A stretch of DNA of 64,000 bases from Muscardinus avellanarius (GCA_963383645.1 OY726572.1:27844792-27908791); one strand, 5' to 3'. Numbered from the stretch's first letter, positions 21,040 through 33,044 are shown. The notes: generated by a model from the letters alone, not told the origin. Numbers and translations: made by a program.

Positions 21040-21440
21040 CCAGGTGCTGCTGGGTGGCTGGTGCCAAGTGGTTTTGAGGCTGTGGACATGGCTGCTTGGG
21101 AGCTGGTAGAAGCATGATAGGAAAGCTGATGTCCACGCTAGATCATGGAAGAACAGGTAGACACCACCAGCATCAACAACTGGCACTGGGCAGGGAGGGA
21201 TGCTTCTGATTGGTCCATGGAAAAGCAAAAGCCTTTCTTAGCAGTGAGGGTGCACAGCAAGGAAGGCAAGTGTGAAGTGACGGGGGCCAATGAGCTGATG
21301 GAGAGACATCTACAAACAACCCAAAAGGCAAATGACCTTCCTTTATGAATGGAACGTCAAACTAAATGGGACAGGTGCCCCTGAGTCAGGAGTAGAGTAA
21401 AAGGGACACATTTAGACATCCAATTTGTCTTGATGACATA
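21040..21440 (+). pseudogene. AHSA1: AHSA1-like retropseudogene, truncated
   Basis: The frame at 21145-21348 reads EEQVDTTSINNWHWAGRDAS, then DWS and EGKCEVT. This matches the N-terminal region of AHSA1 (activator of Hsp90 ATPase, a cytosolic Hsp90 co-chaperone) as I know it. The frame is lost near 21310, but the DNA goes on to resemble the parent: TTTATGAATGGAACGTCAAA and ACAGGTGCCCCTGAGTCAGG. Similarity fades near 21440. There are no introns over a multi-exon gene's coding region, so it is a processed copy. It lacks a 3' end and poly(A), lies directly downstream of a SINE, and cannot make a full protein. AHSA2 is the alternative parent, but the EGKCEVT stretch favours AHSA1. Confidence 0.75.
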
Positions 21441-21575
21441 TGTGATTTGCAAATAATTTATTCTATTCTGTTTTTTTGCTTTCTTAATGGTCTTATTTGC
21501 AGCACAAACATAATTTAATTTTGATGCAGTCTAATTTATATATATATTATATATTTACATATTAAATACATTTAT

Positions 21576-21786
21576 ATTTTCTGGGTGTGGTGGCACACAC
21601 TTGTAATTCCAGCTTGGGAGGCTGAGACAGGAGGATTGCACAAATTTGAAGCCAGCCTCGGCTACTGAGTGAGGCTCTCAGTAACTTAGTGAGAACCTGT
21701 TTCCAAATAAAGTATGAAAATAGGTCTGGGAGTAATAGCTCAGAGGTATAAATGTCCCTGGGTTCCAACCCCAGTACCACAAAAAT
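21576..21786 (+). mobile_element. B1-ID composite SINE
   Basis: Begins CTGGGTGTGGTGGCACACAC, has the GCCAGCCTCGGCTACTGAGT middle and an ID half TCTGGGAGTAATAGCTCAGA ending CCAACCCCAGTACCACAAAA. A short A-rich end. Confidence 0.9.
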
Positions 21787-21858
21787 ATATCTTTATTATT
21801 TAATAAGTTTAATAATAAATATATTTACTATTAATTTATTAATGTAATCTATCAATTT

Positions 21859-23146
21859 AAATATGATTCATTAATTCGATTGCCCATTTCTTGATTGGGT
21901 TGTTTGTTTTGCTAGTGTAGAGTCTTTTGAGCTCTTTGTATATTCTGGATATTAGCCCCCTATTGGAATGGTGACTGGTAAAGATCTTTTCCCATTCTGT
22001 AGGCTTCCTCTTTAGGTTCTTGATGGTTTCCTTTGACGAGAAGAAGCTTTTTAGTTTGATGCTATCCCACTTGTTGATTCTTGCTTTAATTTCCTGAGTT
22101 TTGGAGGTTTTGTTGAGAAAGTTACTGCCTGTGCCTATATGTTGTAGTGTTGAGCCTATGCTCTCCTCTAATAACTTCACATTCTCTGGTCTAATTTCTA
22201 AGACCAGAATTTACAGAGCTCAAAAGACTCTACACTAGCAAAACAAACAACCCAATCAAGAAATGGGCAATCGAATTGAATAGACACTTTACAAAAGAAG
22301 AGATATAGATTCATGAAAAGATGTTCTTCATCATTAGCCATCAGGGAGATGTAAATCAAAACTATGCTGAGATTCCACCTAACCCCAGTCAGATTGGCAA
22401 GGATAAAGAAATCAAACAACAACAAATGCTGGCAAGGATGTGGGGAAAGAAGAACTCTTTTACATTGTTGGTGGGAGTGCAAACTAGTTCAGCCACTATG
22501 GAGATCTGTGTGGAGATTCCTTAGAAAACTGGGAATAGATCCACCATATGATCCAGCTTTACCAACTCCTGGGTATTTTTCCAAAGGGGTTGAAAACAGA
22601 GAACTATAGCAACATATGCATACACAATTTGTAATAGCCAAAATATGGAAACAACCTAGGTTCCCATCAACAGATGAATGGTTTGCAAAATTATGGGAAA
22701 TACACACAATGGAATTCTATTCAGCTGTAAAGAAGAACAAAATAATGTCATTCGTAAGAAGATGGAAAGTTCTGGAAAGCATTATGTTAAGTGAGATCAG
22801 CCAAACACAGAAAGAGAAGGGACATATGTTTCCTCTAATATGCTCAAACGAGTGAGGCTCAAACGAGTGAGCATTGGGGATACCAGAGGGAATCCAGATA
22901 ATGGAGGGGAAATCTCAGCAAAGTTTGAATGGAAAACTAAGAGAGGAAGGAGGCTGAACTTGATAGATGAAGAGCTACTTCCAAATAGGTGTAAAAGTAT
23001 GAATATAGCAAGGTTAGCCTGGGTATTAATTGTTGGGAGGGGGGAGAGAGGGCACCAAATACAGATTAAATGTATAACATTTACTTTCAATAAAAAATAT
23101 ATTAAAAAAAATAAATGTTTGTTAAAAATAAATATGATTCATTAAT
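21859..23146 (+). mobile_element. Twin-primed (5'-inverted) L1 insertion
   Basis: Bounded by a perfect 17-bp duplication AAATATGATTCATTAAT (21859-21875 and 23130-23146). The 3' part (about 22199-23129) is in plus orientation: ORF2 C-terminal coding region with several frameshifts, 3' UTR and an A-rich tail. The 5' part (about 21876-22197) is the same ORF2 in minus orientation; a 107-codon minus frame there reads as L1 ORF2 (KPTEWEKIFTSHHSNRGLIS). The two parts overlap by ~65 bp around GTAGAGTCTTTTGAGCTCT, so the junction keeps an inverted repeat. This is the signature of twin priming by L1. Confidence 0.93.
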
Positions 23147-23300
23147 ATAATTTATTGATACAATTAATATAATTTTATAATTATATAGAACATTATATAA
23201 ATAATATAAATTAATAATTAATATAAATTTAACAAGAAATAAATATCTAATAATAAATGTTTAAATTAAATATATTTAATATTTTAAATATATACATATG
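23147..23300. repeat. AT-rich low-complexity tract
   Basis: TAATATAA/ATTAAT-type sequence, nearly without G or C, directly after the L1 target copy. Confidence 0.7.
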
Positions 23301-23590
23301 TATTTCTTTTTCTATTTGTCATCTAGTGCCATAGCTAAGAAACCATTGCTTAATTCAAGGTCATGAGGACATATTTCTTATGTGAAGTTTTCTGGTTTTA
23401 GCTTTTACATGTAGATCTATGATCACTTGTTTCTTTTCCTTTCACATTTCAGAGTTCGTCTAAACAATGAATGCCAGTGCAGGAAGGAAGGTTTAAAAAT
23501 GGTTCATTTCCTAGTAGCTCATTCCAAATGTGAAAAAGCTAAAATCTGATGAGAATTAAAGCATGTGCTGAGTATCTTTAGCTTTGGTAA
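23301..23590. other. No recognised feature
   Basis: No repeat or coding signal recognised. Confidence 0.35.
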
Positions 23591-23593
<3 letters not shown>

Positions 23594-23640
<47 letters not shown>

Positions 23641-23838
23641 TTGTTACTGGGGATTGAACCCAGGGGCATTCTACCTCTAAGCTATACTCCCAGCCTTGTT
23701 TTATTTTTACTTTAAAACAGGGTCTTGCTAGGTTGCTGAGAGTCTCAGTACTTGCCGAGGCTATCCTCAAACCTGTGATCTTCCTGTCTCAGCCTCTCAA
23801 GTGCTAAAATTACAGTTGTGCGCCACCACACCTGGATT
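23594..23838 (-). mobile_element. B1-ID SINE with (CA)n tail
   Basis: (TG)n at 23594-23637 on the plus strand is followed directly by the reversed SINE: TACTGGGGATTGAACCCAGG, CATTCTACCTCTAAGCTATA and a B1 end TGCGCCACCACACCTGG. In element orientation the A-tail has become a (CA)n run. Confidence 0.9.
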
Positions 23839-24177
23839 ATTTGTATCATTATTCCATGTTTTCATCCATCTTTATTTTAGTTATACCTCTGCTAGGATAT
23901 GATTTTACTTTAATTTTTTTCTGTACAAAATGTTTTCTAATTTAAGGGATAGTTTTCATATTCAAGTTCAAACTTATGACTAAAGGGTGTTGAAATAAAT
24001 AGTAGTTTATTGAATTATTACTTTTTTTGCTCTTAATTTACTTCTTAAAACAATATATTATCATCCTTTAAAATTACTTTGTTTCTCCTTTTCACATGAT
24101 TGTGAAATGTACCTTTTAACTTTTCATTTTTTTGTTATGTTCTGGAAGAATTTTTCAAAGCCTTCAATTTCTTTGTT

Positions 24178-24366
24178 CTTTTTTGGTGGTATTGAACTCA
24201 AGGACATTCTACCTCTGAATAACACCCCCATCCCCTTTTAGACACTTTTTATTTTTGCAACAAGTTCTCCTTAGGTTTCTGAGAGTCTTACTAGGTGCTT
24301 TAGGCTGGTCTTGAACCTGAAATCCTCATGTTTCATCCCCTCAAGTATGCCATCACACCCAGCTAA
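24178..24366 (-). mobile_element. B1-ID SINE, diverged
   Basis: Reversed ID half (GGTGGTATTGAACTCAAGGA, CATTCTACCTCTGAATAACA) and reversed B1 half ending ATGCCATCACACCCAGC. More diverged than its neighbours, hence older. Confidence 0.85.
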
Positions 24367-25214
24367 AAGCCTTCAGTTTGGACAAGTCTCTTATAAAAAA
24401 AGATAATGATACTGCTTGATATAATTATTCTGCAGTACTTACAGCCCTCAATATGCAGTAGACATTTAGTACCCATTAAACAACGACATATTTAGCTGGA
24501 TATTAGTTGTATTAGAATTTTTTAATCAGCTATTGGTCTGACATCATCGGAGTTTCAAATTTTAAAGTGTAGTTCCCCAACTCATAAAGCTCTCGTGTTA
24601 ATTTGAAGGAAAGAATAAGAATGTTAACTACTGAAGACTTTGGGTAATGACCAGTTTTCTCAGTATTAGCCATAACTTGCAAAACCTTGACCTCTAGATT
24701 TCTAACTAGAAGGTCACACAAGTTATTAAAAGAGCCCCTGGCTTGTCCCCTCACCTTAGGAAAGCAATTATCTCTATTGTATTTAGAGGATCTGTATCCC
24801 ATATAATAGTTTTCCTGCTCCTTAGGAAATAATCTGCAGGAATTCAAAATACAATTACCACACATGGCCAACTTCCTGTATCCTGGAGCTGACCATTATT
24901 AATGGTGTCCAATTATTCATAGCAATCAAGAAGTTGACCTTGCTAAACAGATCACAGCAGTCCTATTTGACAGTCAGCTTTCTGGCTGGGTGTAAGAGAA
25001 GGAGGCAGTGTCATATCCTAGTCATCCTTTGTGAAAACAACATGCCACTTGCAGACTTACTGGAATTCTCTACCTTGATTACAAGATTTAGCCTGTCATT
25101 ATTTTAAAAGCATATGTTTATATATGCTGGCAAGAGAAAGAAAATGAACTTGGTTTAGGTAAGCTTGGTGTTTAGGAATCTTTTTGGCTTACTCTATATT
25201 GTTACAAATTAATT
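24367..25214. other. No recognised feature
   Basis: The 113-codon minus frame at 24530-24871 has no recognisable domain. No repeat identified. Confidence 0.4.
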
Positions 25215-25345
25215 GAGTGAACTTTGGTAAATAATTTAGGCTTTCTAAGCCTCCATCTTCTCATTTCTAAAGTAAGGGCATTTTGCCTACTTCCAAAGGT
25301 GGTTGTGAACATTACATGATATAATTACTATGAAACAGTCCAGTA
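25215..25345 (+). mobile_element. MIR fragment
   Basis: Diverged MIR core: CTAAGCCTCCATCTTCTCAT, AAAGTAAGGGCATTTTGCCT and GGTGGTTGTGAACATTACAT in consensus order. Confidence 0.7.
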
Positions 25346-26470
25346 ACCAGAGGCAGCGCCATCACTGTTGGGTTCCTGTCCACAGAGGTCCGTCTGAACC
25401 CTAGCTCCTGCAGAGGTAAAAGAAATACCACAAAGCCTTTTCTGTTTACACCAAAGTGAAGGGCAGGGATTGCCTCTCACATGAGCGCTGCTTTTTCATT
25501 CTGCCTTTTCCACAAGCTCATGAGTCAAAAGGTTTTCCTTTATTGTGCAGTGGTATTAGAGTGTGCTATTTGTTTGTGGTGACTGAGCCTAAGCATCAAT
25601 CCTGACATAAATATCCAGGTGCTTGGCTTTTGACCCTTCCTTGTTTCCATGACTATATTTTCTCATTGGCTTGGCATGATCTATAACAGTTTTGATCAAG
25701 CTGCAGGGAAGAGCACATTGTTTATTTTAGGAAGTACATTAGTTCTCTTCTGCCCACTAGGAGGGACGTTTTCACAAGGAACTAACTTTATTTGAATTTT
25801 AAGTCAAGGGGCTTGAAGGCGGATGGAGAAATGTGCACAGTTTATGTTCACTACAGTGTCACGGGCATGTCTAGTTCAAAGCGGCAACAGAACTCCTTTA
25901 TTAGTCCTACTACATCCTTGTCACTATGAGAGATGCTCCAGGGTCATTTATCCCAATTTTTAAAAAGCCATGCTTTTATAAGATTGCTAGAATAAGGTAA
26001 ATGAAGATGAAATATTCTTTTTAGGATTTCTTACATGCACTGCTTGCCAGTGGTGATGAAGAAGTGAACTTAGCTTGCCACGAACCTTAAGAAGTACTAC
26101 GCAAAACTTACTAAGAGAAACAGACTTTTATTTTAGAGAAGATATCGGTAGAGTCTAATTAACCCTGAGGGCAACTGGGAACTTTCTGGTGACCTGTGAA
26201 ATAGCCTCTATTTCTGTACTCCATGTGCCCTATGGATCTATAAGCAGGTGAAGAGGGACAGAGGGAACTTGTGGCAGCTCAGGATCTGGTATATTTGGCC
26301 TGTAGGTTAAGCAATTCGGAAAGTGGCCCTGGGCAGTAAAATGCCATATTGGTTACGGGAAAAGACTTAAATTCTGAAATACCAAATTTAAAATGCCAGC
26401 CTTTTTACTTCATTGCTAGAGCTTTTTCATTAGCAGTGGCAGCTGATATCATGCTTGTCTTAGTAGTCTG
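25346..26470. other. No recognised feature
   Basis: Single-copy-looking sequence with no clear open frame or repeat. Confidence 0.4.
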
Positions 26471-26474
26471 ATGC

Positions 26475-26895
26475 CAAGTACAGGGAGGGTAGACAGTGGC
26501 CCCTAAATATATGTTCTTGTCCTTACTCCTGGAACTTGTGACTGTGATCTCATTGGCAAAACAGGTCTTTGTAGATGTAATTAAGGACCATGAGATTATC
26601 CTAGGATAGTCCAAAAATCCAGTGACAAGTGTTTTAATCAAAGACAGATGAGAAGACACAGATGCATAGAGAATAGACTGTATGAAGACAGGAGCCACAA
26701 AGTAAGAAAAGCCAGCAGCCACCAGGAGCTGGAAGAAGTAAGGGTGAAGTCTACCTTAGAGTTGCTGGAAAAAATGTGACTCTATTAACACTTTGATTTT
26801 AGACTCCTGGTCTCCAGAATTGTGGAATAATTTTCTGTTGTTTGAGATTGCTTATTTTGTAATCATTAGTTATAGCAGCCCCCAGAAGTAAAGAA
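26475..26895 (+). mobile_element. MaLR (MLT1-like) LTR
   Basis: GTGGCCCCTAAATATATGTT, GGTCTTTGTAGATGTAATTA, CCAGTGACAAGTGTTTTAAT, GACTCCTGGTCTCCAGAATT and a TTCTGTTGTTTGAGATTGCT end, in MLT1 order. Most of its length is kept. Confidence 0.8.
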
Positions 26896-26940
26896 CTGAG
26901 CACAGTGTCTGGTACATAGTCAATGTTCTATAAGTTGTGT
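26896..26940 (+). mobile_element. MIR/L2 3' end fragment
   Basis: GAGCACAGTGTCTGGTACAT matches the shared MIR/L2 3' terminal block. Confidence 0.55.
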
Positions 26941-27024
26941 CTTTAGTTTTTAAATAAAACATAATTTTTGGAGCAAAGTACATTTTCAAAGAATTCTTTT
27001 CTTACTGTTTTCCTTTCTTATATT

Positions 27025-27300
27025 CTTAATTACTCATTTATTCTTTATTTACTAAACATCTTCCAACTGCCAGTATACTTAGTGCTAAGTGTACTAAATA
27101 CTTGTAAAAGAGCACCATAATGCAGTGAACAGGATACAGACACACCCAGGGCTCATTGTGTTTACTGTCTAATGGAGAGACAAATAGAAAACAAATGTTC
27201 ACTACAGGATTAAGTGTTATGATGAAATCTGATTGGCTTTGAGATGGACAAGAAACAACATCAGGACAATGGGCTCTTTGCAGAGGAGGAAGGAGAAACA
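27025..27300 (+). mobile_element. L2 LINE fragment
   Basis: TTACTCATTTATTCTTTATT, GCCAGTATACTTAGTGCTAA, CAGTGAACAGGATACAGACA and TTACTGTCTAATGGAGAGAC follow L2 order. A minus-strand frame of 87 codons over it is spurious. Confidence 0.65.
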
Positions 27301-27521
27301 TAGAGACACTGGATTTAAGTGACTGAGTCTAAATAACTGTGACAGAAGTTTAAGAAAGAAAATGGATGTACTGTTATCCAGGACTTCTGTTGAAAAAGAC
27401 AAGTGCTTACTTTGAGAGTTTCCTTTGCTATCAAGCATGAGAAATAGGATTTGTCTTTTCTGGGTGAAATATTGTTTCTCTAGCTATGGGGCAAGAAGTT
27501 CATTTCTAGAGATTCTAGGAC

Positions 27522-27665
27522 AGGGGTCTGCAAACTTTTTCTGTAAAAGGCCAGAGGGTAAATAGAGCTTGTGGGATCTATGGCCTCTGCTACAGCTTTT
27601 TGACATTATATTATAGCATGTCAGAGGCAATATACAAATGAGCCTGACTGTGTTCCAAACCTTAT
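27522..27665. mobile_element. hAT-Charlie-type DNA transposon relic
   Basis: Starts CAGGGGTCTGCAAACTTTTT and continues TGTAAAAGGCCAGAGGGTAA, then TGAGCCTGACTGTGTTCCAA, resembling an old non-autonomous hAT element of mammals. One inverted terminus is kept, the other is lost. Confidence 0.65.
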
Positions 27666-27715
27666 TTCCTGAATACTGAAATGGGAATTTCATATAATTT
27701 TCATGTGTTATAACA

Positions 27716-27815
27716 CACATACACATACACACACATGTGCACACACACACACACACACACCATATATATATATGTATATACAAATTTATCCATATATATA
27801 TGTATATATATACTG
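27716..27815. repeat. (CA)n then (TA)n compound microsatellite
   Basis: ACACATACACACACATGTGC leads into (AC)n, then ATATATATGTATATA repeats. Purine-pyrimidine alternation over ~95 bp. Confidence 0.95.
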
Positions 27816-30620
27816 TAATAATGGTTATAATATAACAACCATTCTTAGCTCAAGAGCTATATCAGGACAGGCAGGGGACATATGTGTCCCTCAGGTCATA
27901 GTGTACCAAGCCCTGTGGAGTACAAACTCTGGTCTATAAGGAAGGGACAACTTCTGTATCTATCAATAGCCAGCAGGCAGGAGAGTAATGTGAAGACATG
28001 TCTCCATGGGGAAGCAGTGTGACACCTCTCTGTAGAATCCTCACTTCTCACTGGCTCAATAAACATGACTCTCAGCTTGAATTAAAAATCCTTTTTATTT
28101 TTTTGCTTCATGAGTCAACATTTAATGATAATGTTTCTACTTGATGTTTCAGCTATAAACGTGGAAATTATGCATGAAATTGATGTGCATTATTCCATAA
28201 TGAGCTAATCTGATAGAAATGCATTTTAGGTATTTATACTGAAAACAAGCCATTCATAGCTATTAAGACATTTTGAAAAGGAGAACGATGTTTTCAAAAA
28301 CACGAATGCATGGAGATTGGGGCCATTCAGTTGTGACCAGAGAGATGGAGTACTGTCTTCTTCTTCCCATTCTACTGATACTACTTACTTTGTTACCTTT
28401 AAGGCCATAGATTTCTAAATAGTGAAAGATGGTTCTTGAAATTTCTTCTTTAATGACATCACTTCCTGAATGATAATAAATAATACATTTATATATAATA
28501 CATTTATATATGATGTTGTATTTATAATTTCCAATACACTTAGGGCTTGGGAAATATGCTGATAAAATTGTTTTGTCAAGTACTCTGTGGATTCAAATGC
28601 CTTATTATTCAGACCTTGTGGGCACTCCACAAATTATTAAGTTATAGCTTTTCAACCCTTAAGTATTCACCTTTTACCTGCCTTTAAGAACTTATTTTTT
28701 AGCTATATTGATTGTGTAACAGTACCTATAAAAGTATAGTCCTTGTTAATGAATTTTTGTGTATTTAATGTTAAATGTTCAGTCAGATGGAGCCAGGTTT
28801 TACAGATTATAGATTTTTATAGATTAAGGAACCTTTAGAGATGACATAGCCCAACTTCCTCATTTGACACCTGGTGGAAATGATTGGGGAGTGATTTTTG
28901 TGATTCACTAGGTTTTCTGAACAGTTTCAGTTTTGCCCTGTAATGAGCTCAGCTCTCCTGTATGCACAGGAATACTTGCTCAGTGGCTTGTAGGTAAGAC
29001 AAAATCATTCTCAGCGTCTCTTCTATAGTCTCTATTTTCATCATAAATATATTGGGGATATCAGGACTTTACAAGTTGGTGGTCTTGGCAACCTTTCCTA
29101 CAGCACATGATGTTGGACCTTCAAATTAGGAACCACTCCATGTGCTATTATTACACTTATAGGAGAATAAGTTAGAGGTGCACACACTCAACTCCATGAA
29201 GAGAGTGGAAGCAAAATTATTCTGGAGGTTTCTTCTCTGTAAAAGAAGCTGGGTAGCCACTCTTTGAATATTAAGCTAGCCTAGTGAGTGGCTGACTTGA
29301 TGGTTAAGACCAGTGACAGGGTGAAGGTATATGGGCATGGGAAGCAACAGTCAATATCAAGGCATAAAACTCTTCAGATAAATCAAAGTTAGTCTGGGAC
29401 AGCTGAGGCACTATAGAAAATGGCCACTATTTGCTGTTAAGCAGGTGGCAAATACAGATTTCTACAATACTCTCAAAGGAAACCCTGGCTTTGGGGGCAG
29501 GATTCAACATTTGGGTGGAGCTCTGGCAAGAGCTATGTCCTCAGTGGGGCTTTGATGACTAGGAATGAGAATTTACAAGAACTGTTGAATCACACCGTAA
29601 ACAGAAGACCAGAAGGTTTGGGGTGGAAGAAAAGCAATGAGAAGAGAGAGGAAGGGCAGTTAAACAGTTAAAAACTTAAGCACACATTCATCTGTTTTCC
29701 TGGCCTTTGAGAGTGTGAGTCCTCCATGAAATCAATTTTGCAGAGAAGCAGAGGTAGCAGAGGTAGGATTGAAAGCAGTGGCCCAGTTCTTTCCATCACT
29801 CCAGCGCAGATTGTACTGAGTACCACACTTGACACAGTCTATATTCACTTGTTCTGTTAGCCCTAGCGATGCTCCTTTTCTCTGCAGAGATGTTCATTTT
29901 GTGTGTTTCTGTGAAAAGAAATTCTTCATAAAATCTGGAGATAATCAACACTCCTTTAACTGCTTTTTTTTCTCTAGATGAGAAATACACTATACATTCC
30001 ATGTCATAAATACTTATTACTCATATGGGATAGCCATAGTAATTGAAATGACCTTTTATATATCAAGGTCACACTCAGGGTCATCTGCCAATGGTTTTTA
30101 TCTTCCAAGCAGTTACTGTTTCAGCAGTTCTTCTAGTTTCTGATTACTAGCTTTATTGCTATATAGAAATATCTGAATCATGAAAAAGATGTAAAAGTGT
30201 AATTTTCTTTTAAACTCACCAAACATCCTAGTCTTTGTGGTGGAAATGGCTTGGTCCTTTATTGATCCATCTTTGCTCCTGGTAGGTGAGCCTGCCACCA
30301 TATTGCTGTCTTTTCTCTGGTGTCCGTATTGCTGGCCAACTCTGCAGGTCCTGGGCAGGATGATGAGTTAGCTTCAGCCCATCTTGCTGCTCTAGGTGAT
30401 GCTTCCTGTGCATCACCCAGAGCAATGATTATATTTATACCCCCAAGGCAGGAGGGAACTCAATAATTTCATTCTTTAGTGTCACAGCTAATCTATTTTG
30501 TCTGAATTCTGCTTGCTCAAATGAGGTTATCGTGGGTGGGATTTTGAGCCTCCATTCTTGGGTAAGTCTAAGTCTAGTTTTTGACCTGTCTTCCTAGGTC
30601 TCTACCTGAGTAACTGAAGC
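27816..30620. other. Mostly unclassified; small relics
   Basis: About 2.8 kb with few recognisable elements. At 28825-28890 there is an old MIR- or L3-like block (CCTTTAGAGATGACATAGCC). At 28479-28510 AATACATTTATATAT is present twice in tandem. Short frames (29796-30002, 30113-30425) show no domain. Confidence 0.45.
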
Positions 30621-30625
30621 TATTT

Positions 30626-30790
30626 TCTTTTTGTTTGTTTTTGGGGCTTGAACCCAGGGCATTATACTTGCAAGCTGTACCCCAGAAGTTTTATTTTATT
30701 TTTTTTTATTTTGAAACAGGGTCTCATCAAGTCGCTGAGGGTTTCACTAAGTTGCCGAGGCTGGCCTTGAATCCCACAATCCTCCTATCT
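30626..30790 (-). mobile_element. B1-ID SINE, 5'-truncated
   Basis: Reversed ID half (GGGGCTTGAACCCAGGGCAT) and only the 3' portion of the B1 half (CCGAGGCTGGCCTTGAATCC). It stops after CAATCCTCCTATCT, so the B1 5' end is absent. Confidence 0.85.
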
Positions 30791-30945
30791 AAACATTTCT
30801 ACTTTTTTTTAAATCTCTAATTCTATGAAAATTATGGGCATGATTTTTGATTTTCACAGTTTATTTCCTTGATCTGGTATTTATTCCTTTGCATTTGCTT
30901 TGTTCACCAAAACTATCTACCTACTCTCCTTTAGGCATCCTGGGC

Positions 30946-31200
30946 TCTGACCCAACCATGTATGTGTGTGTGTGTGTATGTGTGTGTGTCACTGGACTAG
31001 AACCTAGGGGCATTTTACCTCCAAGTTATACCCCCAGCCCTATTTTTTTATTCTTTATTTTAAAATAGGGTTTCACTGAGTTGCAAAGGGCCTCACTAGG
31101 TAGCTGAGGCTGTCTGCAAACTGTGATCCTCTTGTCTCAGCCTCCCAAACACAGATATTACAAGCGTGTGCCACCACACCGTCTGACTTCTGACCCAACC
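30946..31200 (-). mobile_element. B1-ID SINE with (CA)n tail
   Basis: A perfect 12-bp duplication TCTGACCCAACC (30946-30957 and 31189-31200) encloses a TG-rich run (30959-30988) and the reversed SINE, ending GTGTGCCACCACACCG. The duplication lies outside the TG run, so the microsatellite belongs to the element's tail. Confidence 0.95.
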
Positions 31201-31436
31201 TTAATAATTTATCCCAAATTATTTTCTAGCTTCTCTGTGCCAGTGTCTTGACTCTTTGGCTTCTCCTTTTTTTTGTTTCTGGTTCTATGGGTCAATATCC
31301 TTATAATAAATACCCCTTTTAATTCCTCTTGACTTTGGTCCTGAACATCTATGGTTATCCCAATTGTTTACTATCTCAACCCAAGGCTAGAAGTCAATGC
31401 CAGAAGCCTTCTACATAAAAACAGAAACAAACAAGA

Positions 31437-31545
31437 ACTTGGGTGGGAGTGTAGCCCAGTGGTGGAATGTTTGCCTAGCATGCTCCAGGCTCTGGGTTTG
31501 AGTCCCAGAAGATCAAAATAATAACAAATAACAACAAGAACAAAC
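31437..31545 (+). mobile_element. ID-type SINE
   Basis: ACTTGGGTGGGAGTGTAGCC, CAGTGGTGGAATGTTTGCCT and GGGTTTGAGTCCCAG are the tRNA-like A- and B-box parts of an ID element, followed by an (AATAAC)n-like tail. Confidence 0.85.
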
Positions 31546-31589
31546 AACAACCAAATCATATATTCTACAAATAGTAGCAAGAGAAGGAA

Positions 31590-32182
31590 AAATATCTACC
31601 ATTTGATCCAGCTATACCACTCCTGGGTATCTTTCCAAAGGGGTTGATATCAGAGAACTAGGTTAGCATATGCATACCCATGTTCACAGCAGCACAGTTT
31701 GTAATAGCCAAAATATGGAGCCAACCTAGATCTCCAACAACAGATGAATGGATTGCAAAATTATGGGAAATACACACAATGGAATTCTATTCAGCTATAA
31801 AGAAAAATAAAATAATAGCATTTGCAAGAAGATGGAAGGAACTAGAGAACATTATGTTAAGTGAGATTAGTCAAGCACAGAAAGAGAAGGGACATATGCT
31901 TTCTCTAATATGTCCAAGCTAGGGAGGAGTGGTAATACCAGAGGGACTCCAGATGATGGAGGGGAAATCTCAGCAAAGCTTGAACAGAAGGATAGGAGAG
32001 GAAGAAAGCTGAGGTTGTTCAATGGAGGAGCTACATACGAATATATGTAATAGCATAAATATAACATAATTAACCTGGACACTCTCTATTGGGGGGGGAG
32101 GGAAAGGGAGAGAGAAGGGCATGAAGCACAATGTAAATGTACACCACTCTCAATATGTTCCACTTATATATATATAAAAAAA
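31590..32182 (+). mobile_element. L1 3' end, 5'-truncated
   Basis: ORF2 C-terminal coding and 3' UTR. An 80-codon frame at 31680-31922 reads as ORF2 (VIAKIWSQPRSPTTDEWIAK, then [17 protein letters not shown]). It ends in a G-rich UTR tract, AATGTAAATGTACACC and an (AT)n/poly(A) tail. It closely resembles the plus part of the twin-primed copy at 22.2-23.1 kb. Confidence 0.92.
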
Positions 32183-32460
32183 AACCCCAACAGTTCTGTG
32201 GTGGCAGATTTGGGTAGGACGGCTATGGGAAAATGTTCTTAGTCAACTCAGAGATCTAGCAATGAAACAAAAGCCAAAAATATCAGTTTGTAGAATAGAA
32301 ATAGAATTAACAAAAGGAATAGGTCGCATTAACACTGGCTGCTCAGTGTTTAAAATAAATAGTCACTGCTGTCCAACAAATTTACAATCTCAACAGATGA
32401 AGTGAGCTGAGCTGTTGCAGGAGAAAGTTTTGGCACTCTCCAGCGGAGATAGTAGAAATG

Positions 32461-32898
32461 AGTGTTACAATTTGAATCTGCAATATCCCCTAAAAACTCA
32501 TGTGTTAGGTAATGGAGGAATGTCCTGAGGTGAAATGATTGGGACAGGAGGGCTCTGACCTCATCAGTGGATTAATCCACTTAATGGATGAATCATTTGA
32601 ATGAATTGACTGAGAGGTGATAAAAACCATAGGCAGAGGGAGCTCAGCTGGAGGAACTGGGTCACTGGGGCCTGGCCTCGGGAACTTTTTCTGTAGCTTG
32701 CCTTTCCTGTCTCTCCCTGCTTCCCGGCTGCCATGAACTGAGAAGCTTCCTCTGCCACACCCTTCTGCCATGATTCTGCCTTGAGTAGCCGGCAGTGGAC
32801 TGAGTCCTTGGAAACCGTGTGACAAAGTGAAGTTTTCCTTCTCTAATTTGTTATTGTCAGGGTCTTTGGTGTCAGTGATGAAAAGCTAGTGAACACAG
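32461..32898 (+). mobile_element. MaLR LTR (MST/ORR1-like)
   Basis: TGTTACAATTTGAATCTGCA start, GATTGGGACAGGAGGGCTCT, GGATTAATCCACTTAATGGA, GGTCACTGGGGCCTGGCCTC, TCTGCCTTGAGTAGCCGGC and a GTGATGAAAAGCTAGTGAAC end. Nearly complete LTR. Confidence 0.85.
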
Positions 32899-33044
32899 TG
32901 AGGAAGTAGTGACAGCTTACAAAGACTCTTTGAACTTCTTGAGAGGAAGACCAGAAAGCCATGCAGTTTACCTTTGTTTTTTAAGAATACCCCCCCCCCT
33001 TCTGTTCTTTATTGTCTTGTTCTTGGTATACTTGAAATATACCA

